This document shows positions 28,620 through 38,726 of a stretch of DNA of 64,000 bases, piece after piece. Under the pieces are notes generated by a model. It was not told the origin of the DNA, searched no databases, and saw only the letters and a list, made by a program, of their open reading frames with translations. The stretch covers positions 9,195 to 73,194 of the forward strand of contig CALCYA010000109.1 of the NCBI GenBank assembly GCA_937906165.1, read 5' to 3'. Both the position numbers and the translations under genes were made by a program. The first letter of the stretch is position 1. Each line of letters begins with the position of its first letter. This DNA comes from an uncultured Bacteroidales bacterium. Its GTDB lineage: Bacteria > Bacteroidota > Bacteroidia > Bacteroidales > Bacteroidaceae.

Positions 28620-30221
28620 ATGGCAACAATAGATCTTACCAAGTATGGTATCACCGGTGCTGTAGAGGTACTCCACAACCCCTCTTACGATGTTCTCTTT
28701 GCAGAGGAGACAAAGCCCGGTCTTGAGGGTTTTGAGGTTGGTCAGGTTACAGAGCTTGGCGCAGTAAATGTAATGACCGGTGTTTACACAGGCCGTTCAC
28801 CTAAGGACAAGTTCATCGTTAAGGATGCTACTTCAGAAAACACCGTATGGTGGACATCAGAGGAGTACAAGAACGACAACAAGCCCGTTACAACTGAGAC
28901 ATGGAACGCTCTCAAGGAGATTGCTACTAAAGAACTTTCCAACAAGAGACTTTTCGTTGTTGACGCATTCTGCGGTGCTAACCCTGCTACACGTCTTAAA
29001 GTACGTTTCATCATGGAGGTTGCATGGCAGGCTCACTTCGTGACAAATATGTTCATCCGTCCTACAGCTGAGGAGCTTGAGGCATTCGGCGAGCCCGATT
29101 TCGTTGTTTACAACGCTTCTAAGGCAGCTGTTCCAAACTATAAGGAGCTCGGTTTGAACTCTGAGACAGCAGTTGTATTCAACTTGACATCTAAGGAGCA
29201 GATCATCCTCAACACATGGTATGGTGGTGAGATGAAGAAGGGTATGTTCTCAATGATGAACTACTACTTGCCTCTTCAGGGCATTGCTTCAATGCACTGT
29301 TCAGCAAACACAAACGAGAAGGGTGAGACAGCTATCTTCTTCGGTTTGTCAGGTACAGGTAAGACAACTCTTTCTACCGATCCAAAGCGTATGCTTATCG
29401 GTGATGACGAGCACGGCTGGGACGACGATTCAGTATTCAACTTCGAGGGCGGTTGCTACGCAAAGGTTATCAACCTTGACAAGGAGAGCGAGCCGGACAT
29501 CTTCAACGCTATCAAGCGCGATGCACTCCTGGAGAACGTGACTGTTGATGCAAACGGCAAGATTGACTTCGCTGACAAGAGCGTAACTGAGAACACACGT
29601 GTTTCTTACCCAATCAACCACATCAACAACATCAAGCCAGGTTCAATGGCTGCTCCTGCAAAGAAGGTTATCTTCCTTTCAGCTGACGCATTCGGTGTAT
29701 TGCCTCCGGTTTCTATCCTGAACCCAGAGCAGACTCAGTACTACTTCCTCAGCGGTTTTACAGCTAAGTTGGCCGGTACAGAGCGCGGTATCACAGAGCC
29801 TACTCCGACATTCTCAGCTTGCTTCGGTGCAGCATTCTTGAGTCTCCACCCAACAAAGTACGGTGAAGAGCTCGTCAAGAAGATGGAGAAGAACGGTGCC
29901 AAGGCATACCTCGTCAACACAGGTTGGAACGGTACAGGCAAGCGTATCTCTATCAAGGATACACGCGGTATCATCGATGCTATCCTCGATGGCTCAATCG
30001 ATACAGCTCCTACAAAGGTTATCCCACACTTCGACTTCGTTGTTCCTACAGCGTTGCCAGGTGTTGACCCTGCAATCCTTGACCCACGCGACACCTATGC
30101 TGACGCATCACAGTGGGAGGAGAAGGCTGTTGACTTGGCAGGCCGTTTCATCAAGAACTTTACAAAGTACACAGGCAATGAGGCTGGCAAGGCTCTCGTT
30201 GCAGCAGGTCCAAAGCTCTAA
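28620..30221 (+). CDS. pckA: Phosphoenolpyruvate carboxykinase (ATP)
   Basis: 533 aa. It interconverts oxaloacetate + ATP with PEP + CO2 + ADP. In Bacteroidales it commonly runs in the CO2-fixing direction on the route to succinate. Walker [10 protein letters not shown] is at residues 242-250 and the metal-binding GDDEHGW at 261-267; TGRSPKDKF (about 57-65) is the substrate-binding arginine region. Codon use is visibly more biased toward GCT/GTT-type codons than its neighbours, consistent with high expression. It has its own promoter and terminator. Confidence 0.98.
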   Translation: MATIDLTKYGITGAVEVLHNPSYDVLFAEETKPGLEGFEVGQVTELGAVNVMTGVYTGRSPKDKFIVKDATSENTVWWTSEEYKNDNKPVTTETWNALKEIATKELSNKRLFVVDAFCGANPATRLKVRFIMEVAWQAHFVTNMFIRPTAEELEAFGEPDFVVYNASKAAVPNYKELGLNSETAVVFNLTSKEQIILNTWYGGEMKKGMFSMMNYYLPLQGIASMHCSANTNEKGETAIFFGLSGTGKTTLSTDPKRMLIGDDEHGWDDDSVFNFEGGCYAKVINLDKESEPDIFNAIKRDALLENVTVDANGKIDFADKSVTENTRVSYPINHINNIKPGSMAAPAKKVIFLSADAFGVLPPVSILNPEQTQYYFLSGFTAKLAGTERGITEPTPTFSACFGAAFLSLHPTKYGEELVKKMEKNGAKAYLVNTGWNGTGKRISIKDTRGIIDAILDGSIDTAPTKVIPHFDFVVPTALPGVDPAILDPRDTYADASQWEEKAVDLAGRFIKNFTKYTGNEAGKALVAAGPKL

Positions 30222-30242
30222 TGAAATCTTTAACCTGAATAT

Positions 30243-30278
30243 AGCGTCTGCTCCACACGGGGCAGACGCTTTTGTTTT
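30243..30278 (+). terminator. Intrinsic terminator after pckA
   Basis: AGCGTCTGC (30243-30251) pairs with GCAGACGCT (30262-30270), followed by TTTGTTTT. Confidence 0.88.
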
Positions 30279-30283
30279 GCATA

Positions 30284-30316
30284 TTGCTGTAATATGCGTT
30301 TTTTTATGTAAGTTTG
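30284..30316 (+). promoter_or_regulatory. Putative promoter for yqaE-like gene and methyltransferase
   Basis: TTG (30284-30286) and TAAGTTTG (30309-30316) are separated by 22 bp. The predicted start lies about 20 nt before the ATG at 30342. Confidence 0.5.
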
Positions 30317-30341
30317 CAAAGAACTATAATCAAGCACAGAC

Positions 30342-30494
30342 ATGTCACTTTTGAGAGCGATAATCGCAATACTGTTTCCGCCTCTTGCCGTAGTAGACAA
30401 GGGGTGCGGCTCATTCCTGATTGTATTTATACTTACACTTTGCGGATGGATTCCCGGAGTCATCGCAGCGCTTATAATCGTCAACAAGGAGTAG
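30342..30494 (+). CDS. YqaE/Pmp3-family small membrane protein
   Basis: 50 aa (MSLLRAIIAILFPPLAVVDK… ending IIVNKE). The layout is that of the Pmp3/YqaE family: a short N-terminus, a first hydrophobic helix with the FPPLAV signature, a short loop with KGCG, then a second hydrophobic helix containing LTLCGWIPGVIAAL. These two-TM proteins are stress- or membrane-potential-associated in bacteria and yeast; molecular function is not settled. It lies 32 bp before the methyltransferase gene, so cotranscription is likely. Confidence 0.88.
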   Translation: MSLLRAIIAILFPPLAVVDKGCGSFLIVFILTLCGWIPGVIAALIIVNKE

Positions 30495-30526
30495 CTCCTT
30501 CAGTTTAAAGAAGGCAAGAGAATACA

Positions 30527-31711
30527 ATGTTAAGCCCGGAGACAAAAGAATTCATAAAGGAGCACAAGAACGAGGACCCGCGTGCGCTTGCCCTACAGGG
30601 CAAACGCTATCCGAGTGTGGACATCCGCGAAGCTGTGACCCAGATTGAAGGGTGGCAAGCAGCCAAAGAGAAACTGCCGACATGGGCCGAAACGGACGGA
30701 ATCATATACCCGCCACGCATATCCATGGAACAATGTTCCAGCGAGCCCACAGCGCTCTATAAATCCGCCATCGCAAAAGGTGACAGAGTGGCCGACCTCA
30801 CGGGAGGATTCGGCATTGACTGCAGTTATATGTCGCGCGGATTCCGGGAAGCAACATATATCGAGCGTAATGCCGTACTGTGCGACATCGCAAGAGAGAA
30901 TTTCGCATTATTGGGACTTGGGAACATAAACATAATAAAAGGCAACAGCGAGGAGCTTCTACACACCCTGCCAAAGCTGGACTGGATATTCATTGACCCT
31001 GCAAGGCGCGCCCTTGACGGGCGTAAGGTTGTCGCACTCAGCGACTGCGAACCCGACGTGACAGCGCTTGAAAGCCAGCTGTTGGAGAAAGCAGACAAAG
31101 TCATGGTCAAATGCTCTCCCATGCTTGATATAACGGCCGCCACAAGACAATTAAGCAGCATTGAGACAGTGCACATCATTGCGGTAAACAACGAATGTAA
31201 GGAACTGCTGTTCATCTTGGGAGAGGGCAAATGCGAAGAAACACCCATAAGATGCGTAAACATACGTAAAGAAGAGCTGCAGGTATTCACATTCACGGTT
31301 GCCGAGGAAGCAAATGCAGAAGTGACGCACAGCAACACTATCGGCAGATACCTTTATGAGCCTAATGCCGCAATACTGAAAGGTGGCTGCTACCGTACCC
31401 TCTCGCAGAGGTTACTGATAAACAAGTTGCACCCTAACAGTCAACTCTACACATCCGACAAACTGGTTGGGGAATTCCCAGGCCGTATCTTTGAAGTAGA
31501 GAGGGTTTTCGGTTTTTCTAAAGCCGATATAAAGCAACTGCAGAATCTGAAGAAAGCCAACATGACAGTACGCAATTTTCCTGAAAGCGTACAGGCGTTA
31601 CGCAAAAAACTCAGATTGGCAGAAGGTGGAAACAAATATCTGTTTGCAACAACACTCTACAACGGGGCAAAAGCACTTGTCCTATGCAGAAGATGTAATG
31701 CTTCCAAATAA
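30527..31711 (+). CDS. THUMP-like class I SAM-dependent methyltransferase
   Basis: 394 aa. SAM-binding motif I is VADLTGGFGIDCSYMS (about 88-103), followed by TYIERNAVLC (motif II acidic residue) and WIFIDPARR (about 153-161), similar to the DP-x-R motif of RNA methyltransferases. The C-terminal part (about 315-394, PNAAILKGGCYR… to LVLCRR) resembles the THUMP-like domain annotated in Bacteroidota homologues. The substrate is probably RNA, but this is inference and the target is unknown. It converges on the S41 protease gene through a shared terminator. Confidence 0.75.
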   Translation: MLSPETKEFIKEHKNEDPRALALQGKRYPSVDIREAVTQIEGWQAAKEKLPTWAETDGIIYPPRISMEQCSSEPTALYKSAIAKGDRVADLTGGFGIDCSYMSRGFREATYIERNAVLCDIARENFALLGLGNINIIKGNSEELLHTLPKLDWIFIDPARRALDGRKVVALSDCEPDVTALESQLLEKADKVMVKCSPMLDITAATRQLSSIETVHIIAVNNECKELLFILGEGKCEETPIRCVNIRKEELQVFTFTVAEEANAEVTHSNTIGRYLYEPNAAILKGGCYRTLSQRLLINKLHPNSQLYTSDKLVGEFPGRIFEVERVFGFSKADIKQLQNLKKANMTVRNFPESVQALRKKLRLAEGGNKYLFATTLYNGAKALVLCRRCNASK

Positions 31712-31745
31712 AAATGGGCTAACCCATGATTTTGTCAGCCCATTT
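31712..31745. terminator. Bidirectional terminator between methyltransferase and S41 protease genes
   Basis: AAATGGGCT (31712-31720) pairs with AGCCCATTT (31737-31745) between convergent genes. The stem begins directly after the methyltransferase stop, and the S41 stop is 22 bp beyond it. Confidence 0.8.
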
Positions 31746-31767
31746 CTAAATACGTCATTTTTTCAGT

Positions 31768-33357
31768 TCACTCTTTCAACAACACCTTATCCATCTTGCG
31801 GCTACGCACAAGTTCATAGGCCTTAAGGAACGAATCGTTGTATTTGTTGTATATTTTGATGAAGTCGCTCATATTCCACAGATCACGCGCTATATACATC
31901 TTAAGCTGTTTCTGCAGTTCAGGCAATGACTTACGCAGTTCCTCTTCACCGCCTTTAAGCTCCACGCTATCCTTTAGAGCCTGTTCCTTGAGCATCGCCA
32001 TATACCTTTCATCAACAACAAAGTTCGCATCAAAATCCTCAACACTGCTGTACTTGTCCTCAAGTTCCTTGCGGTTCTCGTCAAGATAACGCAATGACGC
32101 CTGCACAATGGAACCCTTTGATGCAAGGGCACGGTGATATGCGGTATACCTGGTTGTATCCATGGGCACGAAATAGTCGGGCATGATACCTCCGCCGCCG
32201 TACACAGGACGGTTAAGGCGAAGCGTATATACCTTGAGCGAGTCGGGGAAATGTATACTGTCGGCAGAACTCATCTCACCACTGTTGTAACGGCGCATAA
32301 GATCCTCCTCGTACTTTATGGAATCATTATACGGCTTTTGTATGCAGCGGCCTGTAGGAGTATAATAACGGGCTATGGTAAGACGTATCATTGAGCCGTC
32401 AGGCATCTGGAAGGGGCGCTGCACAAGGCCCTTGCCGAAACTGCGGCGGCCCACCACCACTCCGCGGTCCCAATCCTGGATTGCACCTGCGAGAATCTCG
32501 GCAGCCGAAGCAGATGTCTCATCTACGATTACCGCAATGTTTCCTTTGAGGAAACGTCCACCACCGATGGCATTATAATTGTATCGTGGGTTGGCTCGCC
32601 CCTCGGTGTACACTACAAGCGAAGACTTCTCAAGGAACTCATTCGCCACCTCCACAGCCGCAGCCAGATAACCGCCTCCGTTCCCCTCAAGGTCAAGCAC
32701 AAGGTTCTTCATGCCACGCGACCTTAGCGAGTCAAGCTTTGCAACGAACTCTTTATGTGTCTTGGCTCCGAAAGATGAAATACGTATATAACCGTTTTCC
32801 TTATCAATCATATAAGCCGCATCGACAGTCTCGGTAGAAATGTCGTCACGAACAAGATTGAATTCCATGACACGACCGATTCCACGGCGTACCACATCTA
32901 CCTTCACATGGGTGCCTTTCATTCCGCGCAGGCGTGACATTATATCGGCTCTCTCCATCTTTACTCCGGCTATGGCTGTATCATTGACTGCAACAATCCT
33001 ATCACCGGCCATTATTCCGGCACGTTCCGATGGACCGTTCTTTGTCGTCTGTATAACATAAAGAGTATCAGAGACAATATTGAACTGAATTCCGATACCG
33101 CTGAAGCTGCCCTGCATCTGCTCAAGAAGAGCCTTTGTCTCCTTTGGGTCGGTATATGTCGAGTGTGGATCAAGTTCTTTGAGCATCGCTCTTACACCAG
33201 CCTCTGTAATCTTGTCATTATCAGGAGCATCTACATAAAAGTTCGAAATGACATTGCCCGTGTACATAAGTTTTATAAGATGATCGGGCATATCCTGTGC
33301 CCTTGCAGCAACAGCCACAAGAACAGCAATCACAGATAGTAATATTGTTCTTTTCAT
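31768..33357 (-). CDS. S41-family C-terminal processing peptidase with PDZ domain
   Basis: 529 aa. Signal peptide about 1-20 (…AVAARA|Q). The PDZ domain is about 80-170 (SGIGIQFNIV…GPSERAGIMAGDRIVAVN). The S41 catalytic core follows, with LDLEGNGGGY (about 221-230) and the Ser-Lys dyad: Ser284 in DETSASAAEIL and Lys309 in RRSFGKG, 25 residues apart exactly as in E. coli Prc. It is a periplasmic tail-specific or processing protease, and the last gene of the coaD-side operon, 23 bp after coaD. The C-terminal about 110 residues are helical and charged, without a recognised domain. Confidence 0.95.
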   Translation of the reverse strand: MKRTILLSVIAVLVAVAARAQDMPDHLIKLMYTGNVISNFYVDAPDNDKITEAGVRAMLKELDPHSTYTDPKETKALLEQMQGSFSGIGIQFNIVSDTLYVIQTTKNGPSERAGIMAGDRIVAVNDTAIAGVKMERADIMSRLRGMKGTHVKVDVVRRGIGRVMEFNLVRDDISTETVDAAYMIDKENGYIRISSFGAKTHKEFVAKLDSLRSRGMKNLVLDLEGNGGGYLAAAVEVANEFLEKSSLVVYTEGRANPRYNYNAIGGGRFLKGNIAVIVDETSASAAEILAGAIQDWDRGVVVGRRSFGKGLVQRPFQMPDGSMIRLTIARYYTPTGRCIQKPYNDSIKYEEDLMRRYNSGEMSSADSIHFPDSLKVYTLRLNRPVYGGGGIMPDYFVPMDTTRYTAYHRALASKGSIVQASLRYLDENRKELEDKYSSVEDFDANFVVDERYMAMLKEQALKDSVELKGGEEELRKSLPELQKQLKMYIARDLWNMSDFIKIYNKYNDSFLKAYELVRSRKMDKVLLKE

Positions 33358-33380
33358 AGGTCAGTAAAATAGTTTCCAAA

Positions 33381-33821
33381 TCAAGGCAAGAGTTCCGAGA
33401 CATCCTTGCCGTATTTCATCAATTCACGCACGACACTGCTGCTTATGGCTGCATATTCCGGCTCACTGACGAGCAGGACCGTATCAATGCCACCCAAACG
33501 CAGATTGATATCGGCGATGTCGCGCTCATACTCAAAATCCTTCACACTACGCACACCGCGCAACAGGGCTGTCGCCCCTACGCTCTGCGCAAAATCCATT
33601 GTAAGGGTGTCATATACCGCTACCTTCACACGCCCGTTGCCGGCATACAGTTTCTCTATTGCAGACACACGTTCCTCGACGCTGAGCATGCATTTTTTCT
33701 CAAGGTTACGCCCCACAGCTACAACCACCGTGTCGAACAGAGCAAGGGCACGCTCTACAAGAGCATGATGCCCACGTGTATAAGGGTCGAAGGTCCCTGC
33801 AAAAAGTGCCGTTTTTTCCAT
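33381..33821 (-). CDS. coaD: Phosphopantetheine adenylyltransferase
   Basis: 146 aa from the ATG at 33821; a GTG one codon upstream is possible. It converts 4'-phosphopantetheine to dephospho-CoA. The nucleotidyltransferase motif GTFDPYTRGH (first 20 residues) and the C-terminal ISSSVVRELM are diagnostic, and LLRGVRSVKDFEYE is the central substrate-binding segment. The ATG shares one base with the parE stop (TGATG), indicating translational coupling. Slightly short, but within the family range. Confidence 0.95.
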   Translation of the reverse strand: MEKTALFAGTFDPYTRGHHALVERALALFDTVVVAVGRNLEKKCMLSVEERVSAIEKLYAGNGRVKVAVYDTLTMDFAQSVGATALLRGVRSVKDFEYERDIADINLRLGGIDTVLLVSEPEYAAISSSVVRELMKYGKDVSELLP

Positions 33822-35779
33822 CACTTGCCCTCCTCGTTAGCCTTATCCTCCTCGACAACAAGATTGTCAATGATGAAGTTCTGGCGTTCCATAGTGTTCT
33901 TACCCATGTAATACGCAAGAAGTTCCTCAACCTTATCGTCCTTGTGAAGTTCAACACGCTCAAGACGCATATCAGGACCGATGAAATTACGGAACTCATC
34001 GGGAGAAATCTCACCAAGGCCTTTGAATCGTGTTATCTCCGGGTTGGGAGACAGCTTCTCAATTGCAGCAATGCGTTCCTCCTCACTGTAGCAGTATATT
34101 GTCTCAAAATCACTCTTCTGCTCCTTACGCTCCTCGGCGCCCTTCTTGCCACGGGGCAGTTTGCGTTTGTTGCGCACACGGAACAGTGGAGTCTGTAGAA
34201 TATATACATGCCCCTTCTTTATCAGTTCGGGGAAGAACTGCAGGAAGAATGTTATCATAAGCAGACGGATGTGCATACCGTCCACATCGGCATCGGTAGC
34301 CACAATCACCTTGTTGTATCGCAAGCCCTCAAGACCGTCCTCAATATTCAACGCAGCCTGCAACAGGTTGAACTCCTCGTTCTGGTACACCACGGCACGG
34401 CTGAGGCCGAAACTGTTCAATGGTTTTCCGCGGAGACTGAATACCGCCTGGGTGTTCGCATCGCGGCTCTTCGTTATCGAACCGCTCGCCGAGTCACCCT
34501 CGGTAATGAAGATGCAGCTTTCGTCCATGCGGTCGCCCTTGGTATCGTTATAGTGTATGCGGCAATCACGCAGTTTGCGGTTATGCATATTCACCTTCTT
34601 TGCCTTCTCGCGTACCTGCTTCGTAAGACCTGCAAGTTCCTTGCGGTCCTTTTCCGAAGCCACAATCTTTGAGAGCATCACATCACTGATGTCGGGGTTC
34701 TTGTGCAGGAAGTTATCAAGTTCCTCCTTCACAAAGTCGCTGATGAACTTCTTCACGCTCATGCTTCCCGGGTCGGGAGCAATGGTGGTAGAACCCAGAC
34801 GCACCTTTGTCTGGCTCTCGAAGACAGGTTCCTGTATATTGATCGCAATTGCAGCGACAATACCGTTACGTATGTCGCAATACTCGAAGTTCTTTGCCGA
34901 GAAGAAGTCATGGATAGTCTGCGCCACAAGCTCCTTGAAAGCACTCTGGTGGGTACCGCCCTGCGAGGTGTGCTGGCCGTTGACAAACGAATAATACTCC
35001 TCACCGTACTGCTGCGCATGAGTAAAGGCAATCTCGATATCGGTACCTTTGAGATGTATTATAGGATATAGCGCATCGGCTGTCATATTGTCGGTCAACA
35101 AGTCGGCAAGACCGTTACGGGAGAGGATGCGCTTGCCGTTGAACATGATTGTGAGGCCGGTGTTCAGGTAGGTGTAGTTACGCAAAAGGGTCTCAACGTA
35201 TGCAGCACGGTATTCATAGTTCCTGAAGAGCGAATTGTCGGGAGTAAAAGAGACAAATGTACCATTCTCGTCAGAGGTTTTTTCCGTAACGTCCGATACA
35301 AGGATACCTTTCTCGAAAGATGCCGCACGCACTACACCGTCACGATAACTGCGCACTTCGAACTTGGTACTCAAGGCATTGGCAGCCTTAAGGCCCACGC
35401 CATTGAGACCTACAGACTTCTTGAAAACCTTGTCATCGTATTTTGCACCTGTATTCAGCTTGCTCACAGCCTCAATCATCATTCCTTGCGGGATACCGCG
35501 GCCATAGTCACGTACGCATACAGTATGGTTCTCAAGGATATCAATCTCAAGACGCTTTCCGAAGCCCATCTTGAACTCATCGATACTATTATCGATAACT
35601 TCCTTGAGAAGCACATATATACCGTCGTCGCTCTGCGAGCCGTCACCCAGTTTTCCGATATACATACCGGGACGCAGACGAATATGTTCCACGTCACTCA
35701 AATGGCGTATCGAATCATCGGTATAATCGGCCGCCACAGGCACATTCTCATTAAATTCCAAATTTGTATCCTCGGTCAT
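33821..35779 (-). CDS. parE: DNA topoisomerase IV subunit B (ParE-type)
   Basis: 652 aa. GHKL ATPase: [17 protein letters not shown] and the lid [14 protein letters not shown]. Transducer domain next. [18 protein letters not shown] and [14 protein letters not shown]. The C-terminus includes [10 protein letters not shown] and ends in a short charged tail. Length and the EGDSASGS variant fit Bacteroidota ParE better than GyrB. It relaxes and decatenates DNA together with ParC; no parC is in the window. It starts 44 bp after the GNAT gene and is coupled to coaD. Confidence 0.93.
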   Translation of the reverse strand: MTEDTNLEFNENVPVAADYTDDSIRHLSDVEHIRLRPGMYIGKLGDGSQSDDGIYVLLKEVIDNSIDEFKMGFGKRLEIDILENHTVCVRDYGRGIPQGMMIEAVSKLNTGAKYDDKVFKKSVGLNGVGLKAANALSTKFEVRSYRDGVVRAASFEKGILVSDVTEKTSDENGTFVSFTPDNSLFRNYEYRAAYVETLLRNYTYLNTGLTIMFNGKRILSRNGLADLLTDNMTADALYPIIHLKGTDIEIAFTHAQQYGEEYYSFVNGQHTSQGGTHQSAFKELVAQTIHDFFSAKNFEYCDIRNGIVAAIAINIQEPVFESQTKVRLGSTTIAPDPGSMSVKKFISDFVKEELDNFLHKNPDISDVMLSKIVASEKDRKELAGLTKQVREKAKKVNMHNRKLRDCRIHYNDTKGDRMDESCIFITEGDSASGSITKSRDANTQAVFSLRGKPLNSFGLSRAVVYQNEEFNLLQAALNIEDGLEGLRYNKVIVATDADVDGMHIRLLMITFFLQFFPELIKKGHVYILQTPLFRVRNKRKLPRGKKGAEERKEQKSDFETIYCYSEEERIAAIEKLSPNPEITRFKGLGEISPDEFRNFIGPDMRLERVELHKDDKVEELLAYYMGKNTMERQNFIIDNLVVEEDKANEEGK

Positions 35780-35823
35780 CTGTCAAAATATTTTCTGTTA
35801 TCCAACCGCTGACGGGCAGCCCG

Positions 35824-36960
35824 TCAGCAGCACAACTCCTTTTTGAAAGCACGGCGACGCTTATGCTGCTCCTTCTCAAAATCATTCCACTGACTCTGCA
35901 CCTTGGTATTTGTCTCAAGTTCCGGATTACTCTCGACATCCACAAGGTCCATCTGCAGATAGTTGCCGAGCAAGTCATTGAACACCATGGCAAAAGCCCC
36001 CTTGCTCTGATACTCGGGTCTGACTGCCACCAACAGGAAGTCAAGACGTTTGGGATGCTTGATGAAAAGAGCCTTCAGCAGATACCACCAACCGAACGGG
36101 AAAAGTTTGCCCTTTGCCCTGCGCAATGCATCGGCAAGAGAATATATACTGACGCCCAATGCCACAAGATTGTCATCGGCATCCACCACAAGAGAGATAA
36201 GACGCAGATCAATAACAGGAAGATACATCTTGATGAACTGGTCTATCTGTTTCCTTGTCAGTGGAGTAAAGCCGTAAAGAGGAGCATAGCACTCATTAAC
36301 GAGTTCAAACAGCCTTGAACCGTAACGCTTGGCCAACTCCGAGCGTGAGCTGCAATGCACTACACGCAACCCGAACTTACGCTCTACGATAGCAGATATA
36401 CGCTCCGCCTTCGCCCATTTTTCATTGGGGACTTTCAGCAGATACTCTACCCAATCGGCATCCTTGACAAAACCCAGACGTTCCATGTGCTCGGGATAAT
36501 AAGGATAATTATATATCGTTGCCATTGTACCCAAACGGTCGAAGCCCTCTATGAGCATACCCTCGCGGTCAAGGTCGGTAAAGCCCAGAGGCCCCTGCAA
36601 TTCAGTGAGACCACGCTCGCGCGCCCACTTCTCTGCCGTTGTAAAGAGCGCATCCACAACCTCCTTGTCATCAATGAAATCAACCCACCCGAAACGCGCG
36701 GCATTCTGTCCCCACTTCTCGTTGGCAACCTTATTCACAAGCACAGCGATACGTCCGGCAAGCACGCCGTCCTTGTATGCCAGAAAATAGTCGGCATCAC
36801 AGAACTCGAAGGCTGCATTGCGATCTTTGCGGAGCGTGTTCATCGCATCCTCGAACAGCTCGGGGACATAGTACGGGCACTCCTTGTAAAGTTCATATCC
36901 GAACTTTACAAAGCGCTTGAGTTGCCTATTGTTTTCAACTTTTACTATCGTTACGGACAT
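35824..36960 (-). CDS. GNAT-like acyltransferase, unknown substrate
   Basis: 378 aa, cytoplasmic, no signal. The protein begins with a GNAT-like segment (YFLAYKDGVLAGRIAVLVN, about 58-76). It has a middle region with LQGPLGFTDLDREGMLIEGF (about 123-142), and a second acetyltransferase-like half including LISLVVDADDNLVALGVSIY and the possible CoA-loop region VRPEYQSKGAFA. This matches a family annotated as GNAT/YghO-like in Bacteroidota, for which I know no established function. It ends in a basic tail with terminal CC. It lies between the CaCA antiporter and parE on the same strand. Confidence 0.6.
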   Translation of the reverse strand: MSVTIVKVENNRQLKRFVKFGYELYKECPYYVPELFEDAMNTLRKDRNAAFEFCDADYFLAYKDGVLAGRIAVLVNKVANEKWGQNAARFGWVDFIDDKEVVDALFTTAEKWARERGLTELQGPLGFTDLDREGMLIEGFDRLGTMATIYNYPYYPEHMERLGFVKDADWVEYLLKVPNEKWAKAERISAIVERKFGLRVVHCSSRSELAKRYGSRLFELVNECYAPLYGFTPLTRKQIDQFIKMYLPVIDLRLISLVVDADDNLVALGVSIYSLADALRRAKGKLFPFGWWYLLKALFIKHPKRLDFLLVAVRPEYQSKGAFAMVFNDLLGNYLQMDLVDVESNPELETNTKVQSQWNDFEKEQHKRRRAFKKELCC

Positions 36961-37020
36961 CTTGTCGGTCTTATTTCAAAAATTCGTGTAAAATTAGGGA
37001 ATTAAGTCCAAAAAAGCAAA

Positions 37021-37974
37021 TCAGATTCCCATAATAAGATACACAATATAAGCCACATAACCCATGACAAGCAGTGAGCCCTCAATTCTGGTTATCTTGT
37101 TCTTGCCGAAGAATGCGCAGAACAGGTATATGAAAAGCGAAGATGCCAACAGCACATAGTAGTCGACAGGACTGAACCCGGCAAGTGATATCGGAGATAT
37201 CGTAGCACTGCAGCCAAGTATAAAGAAGACATTCAGGATGTTGCTGCCGAGCACATTACCGAGCGCAATGCCTACATTGCCTTTACGCGCCGCATTCACT
37301 GACACAGCCAACTCGGGCAGCGAGCTGCCGGCCGAGACAATGGTGATACCGATGAGAGCCTCGGAAAGGCCGAAGCCACGTGCGATATCAGATGCACCGC
37401 TGACGAACATCTTGCCACCGAAGATCAGTGCAGCAAGACCGCCGGCAATAAACAGCAGTATTTTACCCACAGACATCGGCTGCTGGGCAGCTTCCTCCTC
37501 TTCGTCACCTTTAAGGCTGAAAGTATAACGCACGAACACAGCACAGAAGCATAGCAGGATGAGGCCATTATAACGTGTTATATACTCGCCCGGAGCACCG
37601 CCAACGAGCATACTGCCCGACACAAGCAGAATCACGATAGACGCCAACAGGTTGAATGGTATCTCACGCGAAAGCATCTTGCCGCTGAAGGCAATTGGCG
37701 TAATCATCGCGGTGACACCAAGGATGAGCATGCTGTTGAAAATATTACTGCCAAGGACATTGCCCAAAGATAATCCGGAATTCCCGCTCAACGCCGAGCT
37801 GACACTTATCACAAGCTCAGGCAATGAAGTTCCAACAGCAACAATCGTAAGGCCAATCATCAGCTCGCTCATCTTGAGACGGCGTGCCAGATCGGATGCG
37901 CCCTTTGTGAGCCAGTCAGCGCCAAAGATAACAAGGGCGATACCGACCACAAAACAGATAATAGAGAGTAACAT
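37021..37974 (-). CDS. CaCA-family Na+/Ca2+ antiporter (YrbG-like)
   Basis: 317 aa, about ten TM segments. The two inverted alpha-repeats are clear: GTSLPELVISVSSALSGNSG followed by LGNVLGSNIFNSMLILG in the first half, and AGSSLPELAVSVNAARKGNV followed by LGNVLGSNILNVFFILG in the second. These carry the ion-binding Glu/Asn residues. It exchanges Na+ for Ca2+ across the inner membrane. A short charged loop (GDEEEEAAQ) separates the halves. It is the probable first gene of the run to S41. A TATCTTCG sequence at 38015-38008 (minus) is a possible -7 variant, but no -33 match is seen. Confidence 0.95.
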   Translation of the reverse strand: MLLSIICFVVGIALVIFGADWLTKGASDLARRLKMSELMIGLTIVAVGTSLPELVISVSSALSGNSGLSLGNVLGSNIFNSMLILGVTAMITPIAFSGKMLSREIPFNLLASIVILLVSGSMLVGGAPGEYITRYNGLILLCFCAVFVRYTFSLKGDEEEEAAQQPMSVGKILLFIAGGLAALIFGGKMFVSGASDIARGFGLSEALIGITIVSAGSSLPELAVSVNAARKGNVGIALGNVLGSNILNVFFILGCSATISPISLAGFSPVDYYVLLASSLFIYLFCAFFGKNKITRIEGSLLVMGYVAYIVYLIMGI

Positions 37975-38104
37975 AGATATAAATTAGTGATTGTTCCTAA
38001 AATTATGCGAAGATACGAAATTCCGCGCAATAACGGTGGTTTATGCTGAGATTATCTTTAATCTACAAGGGATTAAGAGATGTTAAAGGCAGAGGAAGGG
38101 TTTT

Positions 38105-38161
38105 GTGTAGCGTGTAACGTTATTTACAACATCGGGTTGTAGGGGCGGGGTCAGCCCGCCC
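38105..38161. repeat. Intergenic palindromic repeat, copy A (inverted relative to 41374-41449)
   Basis: GTGTAGCGTGTAACG…ACATCGG (38105-38136) is the reverse complement, with two mismatches over the first 25 bases, of CCGATGTTG… at 41405-41429. Both copies sit beside a GTAGGGGCGGG-GTCAG-CCCGCCC palindrome (here 38139-38161, right arm truncated). No coding capacity. It lies in the 752-bp gap 37975-38726. Confidence 0.6.
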
Positions 38162-38199
38162 ATGGGCTTGTACGCTAATCAACAGTTCTTATATTCAGC

Positions 38200-38560
38200 C
38201 ATCCACTTACCCTTAACCTGTTGTCTTATATTCTTTTTGTTGTCGTTCTTTCTTTACTTTTTCATCGCGTGAAAAAGTAACAAAAAGCGCCCGGCACACG
38301 GAAAAAGCAGTCAGGCGGATCTTTGCTTACAAGTCGCATGCGACATTCCTCGGTCGAGCCGCCCTTACCATTACAGCCTCTCCGTCTGTTGCAGGGTGCT
38401 GCGGACCCTTGATTAGCGCGGCTATATAGAAAATAATTTGTACCCGCGCTAATCTTCAAACATGCCTCACAAAATGGCCTGCAAACAAACGGCCCTACAT
38501 TGGATTTTTTAACGGTGCCGTTTCGCTTTCAGCGACGGATTACCTTTGCTAATCTTTTAC
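38200..38560. other. Non-coding intergenic stretch, probably a decayed or dispersed repeat
   Basis: No convincing gene. The stretch contains the palindrome CTTTTTCATCGCGTGAAAAAG (split arms at about 38258-38278). The 65-codon minus-strand frame (38459-38262) is Arg/Cys-rich and not protein-like. The tract resembles dispersed intergenic sequence I associate with Bacteroidales genomes, but I cannot confirm copy number from one window. Confidence 0.35.
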
Positions 38561-38636
38561 AACGCTCAAACAACTCATTGGCTCTCTGCAGCAAGAAATT
38601 CCTCCCCTGGCTGTACCCCTCAGTCACTACGTGACA

Positions 38637-38657
38637 GCTCCCCTAAAACAGGGGAGC
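38637..38657. repeat. CTCCCCT...AGGGGAG hairpin repeat
   Basis: GCTCCCCT (38637-38644) and AGGGGAGC (38650-38657) flank loop AAAAC. It belongs to the hairpin family also seen at 39037, 39068, 41346, 41519 and 55931. Confidence 0.65.
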
Positions 38658-38675
38658 AATTCAGGTGCACACAAA

Positions 38676-38705
38676 AAAAATGGAGAGCATGGGCTCTCCA
38701 TTTTT
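38676..38705. terminator. Intrinsic terminator after the 54-aa ORF
   Basis: AAAAATGGAGAGC (38676-38688) pairs perfectly with GCTCTCCATTTTT (38693-38705). On the minus strand it follows the small ORF stop by 21 bp and runs into nine T, which supports that ORF being a real transcript end. Confidence 0.85.
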
Positions 38706-38726
38706 CTGTTATCTGCAATAGTCAAA

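Noticed and set aside
30314..30508. 64-codon plus-strand frame over the yqaE-like gene
   Set aside because: Wrong frame. The adjacent frame encodes the 50-aa two-TM Pmp3/YqaE protein from 30342.
38262..38459. 65-codon minus-strand frame in the repeat-rich gap
   Set aside because: Arg/Cys-rich, no start context, no domain; lies in probable dispersed repeat sequence.
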